Assembly (NCBI RefSeq): GCF_004193775.1 | Contig: NC_041016.1 | Location: 43,945,522-44,009,521, forward strand | Origin: Glycine soja | Taxonomy: Eukaryota > Streptophyta > Magnoliopsida > Fabales > Fabaceae | DNA: 64,000 nucleotides | Reading direction: 5' to 3' | Part shown: positions 21,156 to 34,489 of the stretch, piece after piece | Position numbering within the stretch: the stretch's first letter is position 1 | Layout: every line of letters starts with the position of its first letter | Position numbers and translations under genes: made by a program | The notes under the pieces: model-generated | Told to the model about the DNA's origin: nothing | What the model saw: the letters and a program-made list of their open reading frames with translations, nothing else | The model's database searches: none

Positions 21156-22594
21156 AAATCAGCATATTCACCACATTACTTTCTTTTATTCTCTCAATTA
21201 ATTAATTAATTAAAACTATACTATTATATCACTGTGTGTCCTTATTCAGCCGTACCTTAGATTCCACTCAACCCCTTCACTCACTCACTTTTCCTTCAAA
21301 AGTGATTGATTCTAGTGACGTTATAAGGAACACTGTCCATGTCAGTGTCTTCATGTCTGCCACACTGTTCCGCCACCCTATGACTCTGCCATCTACGGCC
21401 ATGAGGGGTGGTTGGTTGGGGTTGGTGGAAACTTTGTCATATCAAAAGGGTTATTACTTATTGGCATTGCATGCTATGCTACCCCAAAATTCTGCTTCTG
21501 ATCTTTTTTAGTGTTATATTCTTCAATTCCGATTGAATTGAAATTGTCAAATTGAATGCAAACTGGTAAAAAGTGAGTAGAAGAGGCAGTGTGAAGGAAA
21601 AGAAGTGAATAATTTTCCAAATTTGTTTCAATTTGGTGTCTGCAAATGCAATCAGCACAACTTTTATCTTTACACTTTACTTTCATTCCTTATTATCCCC
21701 AAATTCTCACTCTGCTATCACATTAAATTTCACACTTGTTTTTTGTTCACTTCTGAGCAGAATATGAATCGGCATTTCATCTGGTGAAGTTAAATCGTTT
21801 TGAATTAGAATAATTCTAAAAAAATTTAAGATTTTAATTGAAATATATTGATAAAGTAATTTTATTGTAATTTAATTATATGATATTATATATAATAAAT
21901 TTTCTATTATATAATCATCTTTTTAAAATTATACCTAGGATGTTTTCTGATTAATTAATAGCATAAATTTTTACACTAACAATATATTAAAACATTTATA
22001 TTTAGATGGTTTTTACTAATATTTTATTTATTAAATAATTTTTTTGAAACAGTCTAATATTTTAATAAATTAAATATACATTATAAATAATATTTTATGT
22101 AAAATTCAAAAAATGAGAATATATTTTTTTAGGGTCTTGAAGATATATTATTAGCATATACAACATTGGTCAAATGTTATAGATGTTCTTATTTGATGTT
22201 TTAATTACCACTACGTACCGTTTCATATAATTTGTTTTTTAAAGCAACAAACATTTTTTAAGAAAAATTGTTAATTACGCAAATTAAAATAATAAAATAA
22301 TTTTCTTTAACAAAAGTATCTTTACTAAAAAAAAGTAAAAATGTCATTATGAATTCATTTCCGTATTTGGTAAGATACCAAAAAAATAAAAATAACAAGT
22401 AATTTTCTAAATTTATAAATGTATTGAAAGATTAAAAAAGAAAAGAAAATACTGTATTTTGTTGAAAAGAAAGAAAGTGGGAGAGAAAAAAAAACTTTTT
22501 TGGTACAGAAAAATATAAAATTTGAATTAAAAAATTAATGAAATAGAAAATTTAATTTTTGTTTGTATAAATCAAATTTTTATTATTTAATTTC

Positions 22595-22665
<71 letters not shown>

Positions 22666-23489
22666 GCTGAGCTGAATATTGTGGGGATCGTAATTTATTG
22701 TGCTAGGCCTGCTACGCCAGCTGCTCCCACCTGTTTACATTAACTTGTTCGTCGCTAGCTGTTGCCAGGGTTTGTTGATTCTCATCTTGCGTTTCCTTTG
22801 TTTTCTGGTTTTTCTTATTCTGAATTTTGTATTTTGGAAATACATAAGCAATATTTTTTACTAGTAAACCATATATTTAATTGTACTTTTTTCCAAAATT
22901 CTATAATATTACAAATTTTGCCTCCTATTTTGTTTTTTTATTTTTATTTTGCACACACATAATAAAACTACTACAAAATTAATTTAATGCCATTAACTAC
23001 TTCTTTGAACATATGAAATTTACACACAGGACCCTTTGCGTAAGGAGTCAATGAACAAATAAATATTCAAAAATAGAATATTGTCCTATTAAAAACAACT
23101 AATACAAAAGATAATAGCAAAAAAAAAAAACCTAGCAAAATAAATCCTATGGTTTAAAATCTTTTTATTTAAGTTATTATTTTTTTAATTTATATTAAAC
23201 TTAAATTAAATTTATACATTATATCTAAGGCTTCAATATTTGTTTGTATCTATAAATATCTTTTTTTTAGTCTATTTTTTTTTCATTTTTGTTCTTATCA
23301 TTTTTACTTCATTTTTTAGGCTTCAATATTTGTTTGGATTTCTGGTTCAAACCTATGTTTGAGTCAACTTCCGATTTCGAGAAATATTCAGATCCTTTTT
23401 TTTTATGCAAAATGGAATTTGTGTACCATTAATTAAATTTACCTTAAAATTCGTACATCATTTTTTGAACGGACATTCAAACATATCTT
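21156..23489. other. Non-coding AT-rich DNA
   Basis: No gene is recognised. The open stretch at 21236-21511 lacks an ATG start and resembles no family. A (TA)n run of 62 bases lies at 22601-22662. Confidence 0.6.
22601..22662. repeat. (AT)n microsatellite
   Basis: 31 uninterrupted AT units. Confidence 0.98.
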
Positions 23490-23762
23490 AAGGAGGTTTA
23501 ATAGAATTTTGAGAATCCGATACTACTAATCCATCGCAATTAAGCTTAAAATGTCCAAAGGGAGGATTTACCCACCGAACATCAGAATTAATTAACTCCT
23601 TCGAAGCACCATGGATCAATTTCGAATTGAGCTGATTGCTAATAACAATATTAATATCATTAACAGCACGTTTAAGTTACTTGGGCCACTATGCCAACAG
23701 GATTACAATCTTCAAAAGCACGTTTATTTCTGCTATGCCAAAGAACATCTAGCACCACTGTA
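23490..23762 (-). pseudogene. RNase H-like relic of a LINE-type retrotransposon
   Basis: The minus strand reads VVLDVLWHSRNKRAFEDC, then after a frameshift SDVRWVNPPFGHFKLNCDG. The WxxPPxGxxKLNxDG phrase with its first acidic residue starts the RNase H domain that follows the zinc-binding region in plant LINE ORF2 proteins. The rest of the domain is missing. Confidence 0.6.
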
Positions 23763-24131
23763 AACTATTTAATCTGCACTATTTGTCCCTCTATTTTAAA
23801 ATATTTGAAACAGAGATATCTGATTCATTTATTTTAGAAAATATATAATTTTAGTTTAATTTTCAATTTAATTTACTTATATTTTATTTCTTTATTTTGA
23901 TCCAATTGAATCATAAACTTTTTTTTAAGAACTAAACTAAATCTATTAAAATATTTTTATAAGAATTTTGTTTAAATGTAGTTATTATAATTACAAATTG
24001 TTAATCAGGAATTTTCGTGAGTTGGATCAGTTTGGCTTTAGGTTAAAATCATAGCCGAATTAATTGGGTTGGGCTGATTTGAGTTTTGAAATATTTTTTT
24101 ACCATTTAAGTATTTTTTTCCTATAATTATC

Positions 24132-24170
<39 letters not shown>

Positions 24171-25373
24171 TTAATTTTTTTTCATCTAAAATATAATAAA
24201 AAGCAAATTATCAATTTAGCCACTGAATTTATATTTTACTATCATTTTAGTTCTTAAAATTAAGAACTCAAATAAGTTCTTGATTTTTTATTTCATTTAA
24301 GTCTAATATTAATCCATTTCTCTCATTTTGGTCCCTAATAATCTGGGGACCTAAGTGATTATATAATATAAGTTTATAAAATAAAATGATAAAATGAATC
24401 AATTTCAAGGATTTAAATGAAACTATAAAAAATTATAGAAACTCATGTGAGTTTTTCTTAATTTTAAAAATTAAAATAACAGCAGAACACAAATTTTGAA
24501 CTAATTTGGTCATTTACTCTATAAAATATTACATTAAAAACATGACGACCAAATTAAAAGACTTGATAACAATAGATTAGATCAATATGAGTGGGAAAAA
24601 AAAAGACAAGAAAAAAAATCAAGTTTAAAGTTTAAAATGCATGTATTCTTTAAAAGTTACAAATAGATTGAGTCCAGTTAAAGTTGAAAACAGATAGTAT
24701 ATATATACTAAAATTAAAGTGATAATATCTGTTTTGGTTTGAATTTATAGTAAAAAGAACCAATTTAGTTGATTTAGTGTGGAGATTCATCAACTTCCAA
24801 TTAACAACTAGGAAGTGCAAGTTTATTACGATGATATCTATCTATGCTGATATTTGCGCCAAAACAACTAGGAAATGATAGATGATATGCATTTAATTTA
24901 GTTGAATATTTAAAGCAACTGTGGGAGACAAGTGTTGTGTCAAAGTCTATTTACCAGCTAGTATAAGGTAGAAAATTTCCAATTGGAGGCTTAATTTGAT
25001 TTTCGGCATCATAAACAATTTTCCTGACTATGATAATTTGGTTTACTCTTGTACATCTGTAGGTTAATTTGTTTTTCCTTTACAATGTCGTCATAACGAA
25101 AGGAGGGAGAAAAGATTTTAACAACAACTCAAAAGAAAGAAAACATCCTTAGTCATTGATGAATGAGAATTGTTTGAAAAGGTCAACGACATTACTAGTA
25201 AATTTGGGAAAGCCTTTTGTTAGGCAGCTTGTGACGTGTGAGGTGGAAGAAAATGTCGATTTTCTTTGAATTGCTATATTACAAGTTTTCACATGTATTA
25301 TCTTGATGTTATTATATGGTGAAATTAAACGGACTCTTGGTGATATATGCTGATTCGGTACTTATGGTGTCAG

Positions 25374-25465
<92 letters not shown>

Positions 25466-27964
25466 CGTTGATAAAAAAATTGTCTTGGTGTTATGCATAT
25501 AGAATAAAATGATGTAACAAGATAGCTCGTTTAACGTGCTAGGGAAAAGCAAAAATGATATCAATGTGATGTTAGAGACCTAGTAACCATGGGTTTAAGA
25601 ACAAAACTAAGATCGGTTAAAGAGTACATTTCTACCTTTAGTGGATCATACCTATCCAGGAAAAAGAAATAAGATTTTCTAAAGATTTTTATGGAGTTAA
25701 ATTTCTTATGAGTTACTATTGAGGAATCTTGTATCATTAAGAATCTAAAGTCTCATGATTGACCATACAAAGTCATTGTCATTAATTGCAAGGGCAAATT
25801 ATTGACTTCATGTGAGCTTGAGAAGTATTTTGCTCCTTCGTTCGTTATAATGGTTCATCTAATATTTCACTTAGTGAATGAGATAGATGTATCTAATTAA
25901 ATGTTATATAAAGATCTTAAAATGATATCTTATATATATGAACGCATAAAAAATTACATTATTAATTTATCTTTAATTCTTTACACTCTCTCATATTTTC
26001 TTATGTTTATTAAATGATGTGACATTTAATATGCATGGTGATAAAAGGATAGTTTAAAAATTAATGATATAATAAAAAATTACCACTATAAAATAAACTC
26101 TTGGCATATAATTTCAAATGTAGTATATGTTAAAATTATTAATATATTCTCGTATGAATTGAATGAAATTGAATTCAAATTCTTCAAGTATGATCTCAAA
26201 TTTAAGTATAATAGATAAGAATATTATATTTAAAAAGAAATAACCTTCTAGAAATAAATAATAAAAATTTTCAAGAAAGATTAAGTATTGACAAAAAAAT
26301 AGTAAATATTTTACACTAATAAAAGTGTGACAAAAGAAATTGCTAAAACCCACCTTTCGAAACGTTCACCATCTGTTGACAACAACATTTGACATATCGA
26401 TCCTTGATATTAGCAAGAAAAGAAGTACCAAAACCAAGTGAAGAAGTTGTTAATCTTGTGTTGTCTAAAGCCACAATATTATAGAAAATAGGAACATAGT
26501 GGGGGACCACTTTCCCCTAAGGATCGGGTATTATTGGTCTTGTCTCCAAGCAACCCTTTGGGGTTCAAGCCTATGAAAACAAAGCATAGAATTCGACAAA
26601 AGGCTATTTGTCTCTGACATGAGCTACCTCAATGGGAGACAACAGCCTAACATAGTTGACATCAAAATGAAAGAGCACAATAAAATTTAGAGCACTTGTG
26701 CAATCCCAATCAGCAACAAATTGCTTGCATTTTCATTGACAACACAAGGCCCTTTCGTGTCTCTGAATACACACAAAACCGCACTGTCCATTGACACTAC
26801 ACAGTTGTTTAGAGGGCAATTACTGACTTTGACCTAACAGAACAAAGGGGACAGTGATAGACCCATTTTTAATTAGCCCTTTCAAATGGGGTCCTCGGTT
26901 TTAAATTTTTAATATTATTGTTGTATTATTATTATTATTATTATTATTTTATGAGATTATGATTTTCATGCGGACACGTAGTTTGGTTAGTTACCACCAT
27001 GCCACTATGTTTCTTTCTTACTCAATTTCTGAATTGTGGAAAGATGTCATGGCGTGCCAAATAAGAGTAACCATCCTCTCACGATCGATCAACAATATTT
27101 TTCAAAGCAGAAAGAAAAGTTGCGAAAGGAATTAAATGAAACTGAAATGCCAACCGTGGCATGGATTTGAGGATTTGTTTGGTTGACTATTAAGGTGAGG
27201 ATGATTGAGTTCATAAAGAATAATAATAGTAATTCATCCTAAAACTGACAGGGAATTATTTTATTTTAGCAAGAGTTTTTATGTTTAGAGTTTTAGCTAC
27301 GTACGCAAATGCATGTGTTAAAATTTCAAGGAAGAATTTTATTATTATTCATAATGATTTTATTATATTTGAATAAAATTATCTCTAAGTAAAAGATACT
27401 TGTAGTCTTTTAAAAAAAATGTAGTTTAACCTCGCTAACTCGCTAATGTGGAATGGAATTCTAAACTTGATTTTTCTGATTGTGAAGATTCTGGGGCTGT
27501 AAGAATGCTCAACCCCGTCCCCCTCCAATTTGTCGTACATGTTGAAATTTTTATGAAGAAAACTTGAAACGACTTAGAAATTTAGAATTGCCATGATTGC
27601 ATGATTACTTAATATCAATATTCTTACGAACCCTTTTTCGAAATAATAATTTCATGAGTGCGTAGCATGTATGCAACAGGTAATGTCTGGCCCAAATTTC
27701 AGTTGTAGACTATACAAAAAAAGTGCACTCGACAGATATATCATAAATGATAACTACATAAACTAATTAATGTTTCTCAAATTAAATATTGTTTATTCAG
27801 ACATTTTATGCTTTACAAAATTTAAAGTTTTTATCACAATTTGTGCCTAATTAACTTATACATGTATACTTTCTATATTTTTAAAAATATTTTTCTGTTT
27901 GAAATTAAACATATGGATATGAATACTTTCATAATTTATTTATTTTTTCAAAACTTGAATGATA
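23763..27964. other. Non-coding AT-rich DNA with microsatellites
   Basis: No gene is recognised. It contains TA runs at 24136-24168 and 25376-25463 and an (ATT)n run at about 26920-26948. A GC-richer stretch at 26340-26830 has short open pieces on minus (for example FLANIKDRYVKCCCQQM) but no family could be assigned. Confidence 0.5.
25376..25463. repeat. (TA)n microsatellite
   Basis: 88 bases of uninterrupted TA. Confidence 0.98.
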
Positions 27965-28140
27965 GATATTGGCGCGACGAGTACCCACCATTTGTGGTTC
28001 ACGCACCAAGCCCAATAAGTGTTGGGCGTGAAGGGGGTGTATTGGAAAATATTCAAGTCCCATATCGGCTGCCTCAATCCTTGGAGTGCGGCTTATATAT
28101 ATGTTGGACAACTTCAGTTAATGTCAATTGATTTTAAGAT
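27965..28140 (+). repeat. LTR-like fragment (possible Copia internal end and LTR start)
   Basis: A purine run GTGAAGGGGG precedes TGTATTGGAAAATATTCAAG and then TCCCATATCGG. This resembles the polypurine tract and 'AAGTCCCACATCGG' LTR start of some plant Copia elements. No LTR end could be fixed downstream. Confidence 0.35.
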
Positions 28141-29696
28141 GAAATCTAACAATAGATAATTTCTTAGGTTAAATGGAAAAGGAGTGAGTAAGGGGAGAGG
28201 ATCGCCAGATCTGAGGCTAAATGTCATGTGAACCACTGAACCTCTGTTTGGTTTGAGTCTGAAATCCTTTTATGACCGGCATTAATCCTGACCATAAATT
28301 AGTTAGATTACATAAAATATATAACTTATGCAATAATTCTTTTAACTATCATCATATTATGTATTGTTATATGATCGAAAGATTTTATTTATACCTATTA
28401 TTTGAAATGCGAATTTTTTAATGAGTGTCGAATTAAAAAGTTTCCTCGATGATATTCTTATTCATGAAACATGATCATACATATGAATATGAAAATCAAA
28501 TAAAAGACTAATGTTTAATAGATTTAAATCTCTTATACTCAGATAACATATGATAGTAATTGTGAATATTCTTTTATGAGATACTAACATGTAATTTTTT
28601 TGTACGTATCAAATTATTTAGTTTCTTTAGTTGTGGTTGGCTTCTTACAAACACATTGATTTATCAATAATATATATAATTTATATCAGAGTGATTTAAT
28701 GTAATTGAGTCTATTCTCCCTAATTGAATAGGCCGGCTATTTGAAATTAAAAATTTTGAATTAATTTTCTCAGTTTTTTTTCATTTTAAATATAATATTT
28801 CCAAAATTTATATTTATATACTTTTTAAATTTTACTGAAGTGTGTGTATTATTTTTTATAATTTTAAATAAATATTTTTAGACTTTTTAAATTTTACCTA
28901 AATTTAAACGTACACGAAAAAAATTCCTAGCTTGGAAGTCAAAATTCCTTTTTTTCTCCTTCCAAAACTAGACTAGTACAAAAATAAAGTAAGAAAAAAA
29001 AACATTTTTCATATCATCATTCTACACAAGTCTTGGAATCTGGTGTAGAATGTAAAGTAGTGACGATTTTATAATTAACTAGTATTGTTGCCCGTGCATT
29101 GCAGGGTCAAATTTAATTTGTAAATATTAACTTTGAAGGTCATTAAAGTTTTATAGTTATGTTATTAAAATTAAGAATTAAAATAATTAATAGTTATCTA
29201 GGTTATGTTATTAAAATAAAGTATTTTATAATAGAAAAACAATACCAATTTTAAAGATCGAATTGATATTTTATTTATAATAATTATTTTTTAAAACACC
29301 TATGATAAATTTAATTGTAAACACATACACCAAATCTCATATTACTTTATAAAGATCATTCATCCCATAATTGTTCCAAATAATATACGTTTAGCTCGAA
29401 AAATTCTTAAATGGTAAATTATCAAAAAATAAATATATTTTTTTAAGTGCTAGTATCCAAGGAAAAAAAATATTGTTATATAAAGCTGTCAATGACGCAA
29501 TTTCTATCCAAGGCCTGTCTCTTTTCAAGAGCGTAAGAGAACAAATAATAACATTGAGAGTAGATAGTTCAAAAGACAAGATAAGGGAAGTTGTTTTGGA
29601 GAAAATGATGAGGAGCATGAGAAAAAAACCGGAATAGAGTGAGGGAAATTATGGCAAAAACTCAAAAGAGTAGTGAGACATCTTTGCAAACCAAGA
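28141..29696. other. Non-coding AT-rich DNA
   Basis: No gene is recognised. Around 29080-29110 the phrase TATTGTTGCCCGTGCATTGC resembles the end of a widespread small plant repeat, but its borders are not clear. Confidence 0.5.
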
Positions 29697-29706
29697 GCAT
29701 GAGCTA
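29697..29706. other. Left target-site duplication of the MULE
   Basis: GCATGAGCTA, identical to 39981-39990. Mutator-like elements usually duplicate 9 bp (8-11 seen). Confidence 0.9.
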
Positions 29707-29779
29707 GGCAAATTTCCCCATCTGGGGTTTTTTTACAAAATATTTCCCCAGATGGGGTTCTTTTCAAAAATTTAACAAG
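29707..29779 (+). repeat. MULE left terminal inverted repeat
   Basis: About 73 bases matching the inverse of 39908-39980. It contains CCCCATCTGGGG and its complement CCCCAGATGGGG about 18 bases apart, so each terminus can itself form a 12-bp stem. Confidence 0.9.
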
Positions 29780-29820
29780 GGGGGGTTGTTTTGTTACGTA
29801 AAATGCATGGAAATATAGCA

Positions 29821-30133
29821 AACCGCCGTTGGCAATGGCGGTTTGCTGACCATCTCCCACGTGGCAAGGAAAACGCCAGTGGTGATGGCGAGTTCTTCAC
29901 GTCTGCAAACCGCCTCTCCTTCTGGCGAGTCCGGCACGGATGAGCAAACCGCCAGTCAAACTGGCGGTTTTGCTTTTGCAGCCCTAGGTTCCAGCTTTTT
30001 TGAGGTTCCAGCTTTTTGCAGGGATACGTCTTTCCAGGTAGGGAGTTGCAACTGCCATTGGCAACTTGAGGGCAAGTTGCAACTCCCACCAGCGATTTAG
30101 GGAAGAAGAAATAGCCATTGCTGGTAGCGATTT
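29821..30133. repeat. Left subterminal palindrome cluster
   Basis: Hairpin motifs of the form (A)CCGCCA-N5-7-TGGCGG occur at 29821-29845, 29871-29891, 29944-29972 (CCGCCAGTCAAACTGGCGG), with degenerate forms at 29903-29932 and 30043-30133. The same motif fills the right subterminal region, which suggests transposase-binding sites. Confidence 0.7.
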
Positions 30134-30265
30134 AAGTGCTATATAAACTCCGATTCTCAGTTCTTATCTTAACGCTGCGTGCTCAAATTTTAGTTTTTAA
30201 ATTTGTTCCGATTCTCAGTTCTTATCTCAACGCTGCGTGCTCAAATTTTAGTTTTTAAATTTGTT
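30134..30265 (+). promoter_or_regulatory. Transposase promoter and duplicated 5' leader
   Basis: TATATAAAC at about 30139-30147 is followed by two copies of a ~58-base unit (CCGATTCTCAGTTCTTATCT..., about 30150-30207 and 30208-30265) and a partial third (GCGTGCTCAAATTTCATTGC). The likely start of transcription is just after the TATA box. Confidence 0.55.
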
Positions 30266-30354
30266 GCTTATTCATCTCACTGCGTGCTCAAATTTCATTG
30301 CTTCTTCAACGTTGCTATAGTCAGATTTAAGGGCGTCAAATTCATTTTAAAATT

Positions 30355-31599
30355 GTGAGTGTCTAAGAATTCCGCATAAAATTTTGTATTTACTTGTTCA
30401 GTTTTAAATATTTGAATGAGACTATAATTTGTGTTATAATTTTGTTAAAGTAATTTTTTTTATTATGAATAATTAATTATATTATATATAGAAAATTAGG
30501 TTATATTTTAAGAGAATGCATTCCTATTGATCATATCATAAAGAAGCTCCTTAACACTCTAATTATAGATGATTGTAAGAAAACCTTTTAGTGTGTGCTT
30601 GATTTAAGGCGATGAATTAAACTTGAAATTGATTTCAGCTGAAATGAGATGAAAGTGGTAAGGTGAAGCATTTGATAGGAGTGTAATAAGTATGAAAGTT
30701 TTAGAAAATGATGGGTGCCTCCATGGGCGAACAAAACTTTTGCAAAATGATATAAATTGGGGTAAAAATAAAGGTACTGGGACAAGCAAATATAAGTAAT
30801 TTTTTAAAGTAATTATTTTAAAGTAATCTCGATACAAACTAAAGTTTTGTATTTGCTTGTTCAATTTTAAATATTTGAATGAGGCTATAATTTTTTTATT
30901 TGTTAGTTTCCAGTAAAATAATTTGTATGCTAATTTTTTTTAAGTAATTTTTTATTAAAAGTAAATTTCAGCTTTGAAATAAATTTTTTTTAGTTCTTAT
31001 TTTGCAGTAAAATAATTTGTATGATAATTTTTGTAAGTAATTTTTAATTAAAACTAGATTTCAGCTTTAAATTTTTTTTTAAGTAATTATTTTTATTTCT
31101 TAGTTTCCAGTAAACTAATTTGTATTGTAATTTTTTTAAGTAATTTATAATTAAAAGTAGATTTCAGCTTTGAAGTAATTATTTTTAAGTAATTTTTTTT
31201 ATTTCTTAGTTTGCACTAAAATAATTTGTATTATAATTTTTTGAAAGTAATTTTTAATTTAAACTAGCTTTCAGCTTTTAAGTAATTTTTTTAAGTAATT
31301 TTTTTTATTTCTTAGTTTGCACTAAAATAATTTGTATTATAATTTTTTGAAAGTAATTTTTAATTTAAACTAGCTTTCAGCTTTTAAGTAATTTTTTTTA
31401 TTTCTTAGTTGGCACTAAAATAATTTGTATTATAATTATTTGAAAGTAATTTTTAATTTAAACTAGATTTCAGCTTTCAAGTAATTTTTTTAAGTAATTT
31501 TTTTTATTTCTTAGTTTGCACTAAAATATTTTTTTTTATTCCTTCCATTGACTATTTTGAATTTATTATGAATAATTAATTAAAATATTGTTTTTGTAG
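30355..31599 (+). repeat. 5'-UTR intron of the transposase gene with ~100-bp tandem repeats
   Basis: A GTGAGT donor lies at 30355-30360 and a TTTTTGTAG acceptor ends at 31599, seven bases before the ATG. From about 30840 to 31540 six imperfect copies of a unit containing AGATTTCAGCTTT recur at 93-107-base intervals (near 30968, 31061, 31164, 31271, 31377, 31470). Confidence 0.6.
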
Positions 31600-31606
31600 G
31601 TACACG

Positions 31607-34389
31607 ATGAATTCGGTTATAACACTGTTGTATTTCAATGGAAGGGTATATGAAGATAATGATGGTGTAATATTTGAAGGCAGTAAAAAAGCGATTCAAA
31701 TTAAACGTGGAATTAGTTTCAATGCTTTGAAGAAAAAAATTGGAGACAAGGTAAAGTTACAAAATAATGAAATTATTTCTGCTATCAGTTGTAGATTTTT
31801 AGTGTCAGGAAAATATATTGCCTTGCAAATTTGCGATGACGAAGACGTTGAAACGATGCTCGAAAGTTTTAAACAACAACAAGAAATGTCAGTTCTAGAA
31901 TTGTACATAGAAAAGGATGTGGCTGGTGGTTCAATGTTTCATTCTGCAAATTCCCTTACATCATGTGGAAATTATGTATCTAATGATTACACACAACCGC
32001 CAACAAATATGAGCAATTTAAATCTTGACGAAGATGATGATCATGATGATGATGATTATCTTGTGTCTAACTCATACGTTGAAGAGTCGTTAGACGAAGA
32101 TGACAGTGTTGACGGTATATCAGATACAGACAATGAAGTCCCCGAGATGATTCCACCAGTAAGAATTGTTCACCCAGCAGAAGGTATGATTTCCTCTTAA
32201 AAATTACTTCAGTCAATATATTTATTATTTCACGACAATTGTATTTAATGCCAAATAAGTATGATTTGAATTTTTTTTGGACTATAAGGTGTACAAGGAA
32301 TTCAGAATCCATTTTGGAATGATGCTTTGCATTATAATAATATCAACTGGAGTCATCCTGATGAGGAGGACATTTGTGGTTTGGAGATGCCATCCACTTT
32401 TAATGTTGGTCAAGAATTATATGTTGGCATGGAATTTGATAGTAAAGATGCGGTCAAGAATGCGGTCAAACAATATGTTATGAGGGTGCATCAAAGTTTC
32501 AAAGTGGTTGAAAGCAAATGGGACAAGTATGTGGTTTGTTGCTTGAATAGAAATGCAGATTGTCCTTGCCCTTTCTACATGAGGTCAATCCTATCTAAAA
32601 AGACTGATTCATGGAAAGTCACTCAATGGGGTGGACCACACACATGTCTCAATATGACCATGACCCAAGATCACGAGAAACTTGATTCAGATTTAATTGC
32701 GACTTGTGTAGTAGGTAAGTATTTTATGTTCATATTATGTTATTGTTTAGCCTTAATTGTCATTTAAATTTTGTTATTCTATTGACAGGCATGATCAGAG
32801 AAGATCCATCGATAAAAATTTCATTGATTCAAGAAAGGATTAACAGTCAATTTGCGTACAAGGTGTCCTACAAAAAAGCTTGGTTGGCGAAACAGAAAGC
32901 CATTGCTATTGAATATGGCGATTGGGATGAGTCATATGCGAAACTTTCGTCGTGGCTAACACACATGCAAAATCATTCTCCTGGATCGTATTTTCAAATA
33001 CTACATGACGATTTTATCGTTGGAAATACGGTTAGTCGCGAACACCGCCAATTTCATAGAGTTTTCTGGACATTTGGCCAATGTAAAGAGGCTTTCAAGT
33101 ACTGTAAGCCAATCATACAAGTTGACGGCACACATTTGTACGGCAAATACCGTGGGACCCTCTTAATGGCCACATCCCAAGATGGAAATGGTGGTGTCCT
33201 TCCTCTAGCATTCGCGGTGGTGGAAGGTGAGACGTTGACAGCGTGGTCATGGTTTTTGGCACACTTGCGTGAACATGTCACAGATAAAAATGGTATTTGT
33301 CTGATATCTGATCGACACGCAAGTATAAAGTCCGCTGTCGCTAACGAAGCACTTGGCTGGCAACCTCCCCACGGTTATCATGTCTACTGCGTGCGACACA
33401 TAGCAAGCAACTTCAATCGAAAATTCAATAATGCAAAACAAAAAGAAATGTTGAAGAAATTGGGTAAAATTTCATATTTGATGGCCACGTTTATTTTACT
33501 TTCATTTATACTTTAAATTGTTATTCATAACTAATTTTATGCAGCCTACACTCCTTGCAAGCACATTTTTGATCAAAATTTAGAAAAATTTCGTGAACTG
33601 AGTCCAGCCATAGCAACATGGATTGATCGCATCTCAAAAGAAAAATGGACGATGGCTTACGATAGAGAAGGACGTCGATATGGCCACATGACAACGAACC
33701 TCTCAGAATGTATCAATAAGGTTTTAAAGGATTGTCGCAACATTCCCATAACAGCATTGGTGAAATCAACGTACAGTAGGTGTCGAAAGTACTTTGTTGA
33801 GCGTGGCCGCCAAGCCCAAAGACAGTTAAATGAAGGCCAAGTATATTGTTCAAAGCTTGTTAAAGAACTGAGGAAAAATCAAGAACAAGCTTGTACGCAC
33901 ATCGTTCGCGTGTATGATATCCACTCCACAAGGTTTGAAGTAGAGGAGAGCTTCAACCCTATAACGCAACGTGGCGGACAAAAGTGGGCAGTAAACTTGA
34001 ATGATCGTCATTGTCAATGCGGAAGGTATTCTGCGCTTCACTATCCATGTTCACATATTATTGCAGCTTGTGGTTACGTGAGCATGAACTACTACCAATA
34101 TATAGATGTTGTTTATACAAACGAGCACATCTTAAAAGCTTACTCCGCACAATGGTGGCCTCTTGGGAATGAAGCGGCTATTCCTCCTTCTGATGACGCA
34201 TGGACACTTATCCCTGACCCAACCACAATTCGTGCGAAAGGTCGTCCAAAATCAACAAGGATAAGAAATGAGATGGATTGGGTCGAACCATCTGAGCACC
34301 GAACAAAATGCAGTAGATGTGGAGCCGAAGGGCATAACAGGCGTCGCTGTCCAATGCAATCTGAGCGTGGGAGTTGTTCAAATCCTTGA
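31607..34389 (+). CDS. MURA-type transposase of the MULE (4 exons, 840 aa)
   Basis: Coding exons are 31607-32183, 32289-32714, 32789-33473 as far as 33463, and 33545-34389; all introns have GT-AG borders and phases join to an uninterrupted 841-codon frame. The protein would bind the terminal repeats and cut and join the element in the nucleus. Residues ~1-105 resemble a PB1/ubiquitin-like domain, followed by an acidic run (DEDDDHDDDD). Residues ~225-300 are the MuDR DNA-binding domain with conserved Cys/His (CCLNRNADCPC, GGPHTC). The MULE catalytic core has D447 (QVDGTHL), D509 (LISDRHASIKSA), the CVRHI motif, and E614 (TTNLSECIN) as the likely DDE triad. A SWIM zinc finger (CQCGRYSALHYPCSH, 716-730) and a CCHC knuckle (C815, C818, H823, C828) end the protein. 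It appears functional. Confidence 0.9.
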
Positions 34390-34489
34390 TTTATGTATGT
34401 TAGTCGAGTGACTTGTATTTGTTTCCGTTATGTTCAATGTATTGAATTTTTGGGGTTTCTATGAATTCAGTAGTCAAAAACATTTTGCC

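Noticed and set aside
21236..21511. 91-codon open stretch, possible small gene
   Set aside because: It has no ATG at its start, no recognisable motif, and no promoter or splice signals that fit.
25370..25564. Open frame across the TA run (similar ones at 39976-40203 and 63386-63580)
   Set aside because: It encodes only Tyr-Ile repeats from a microsatellite.
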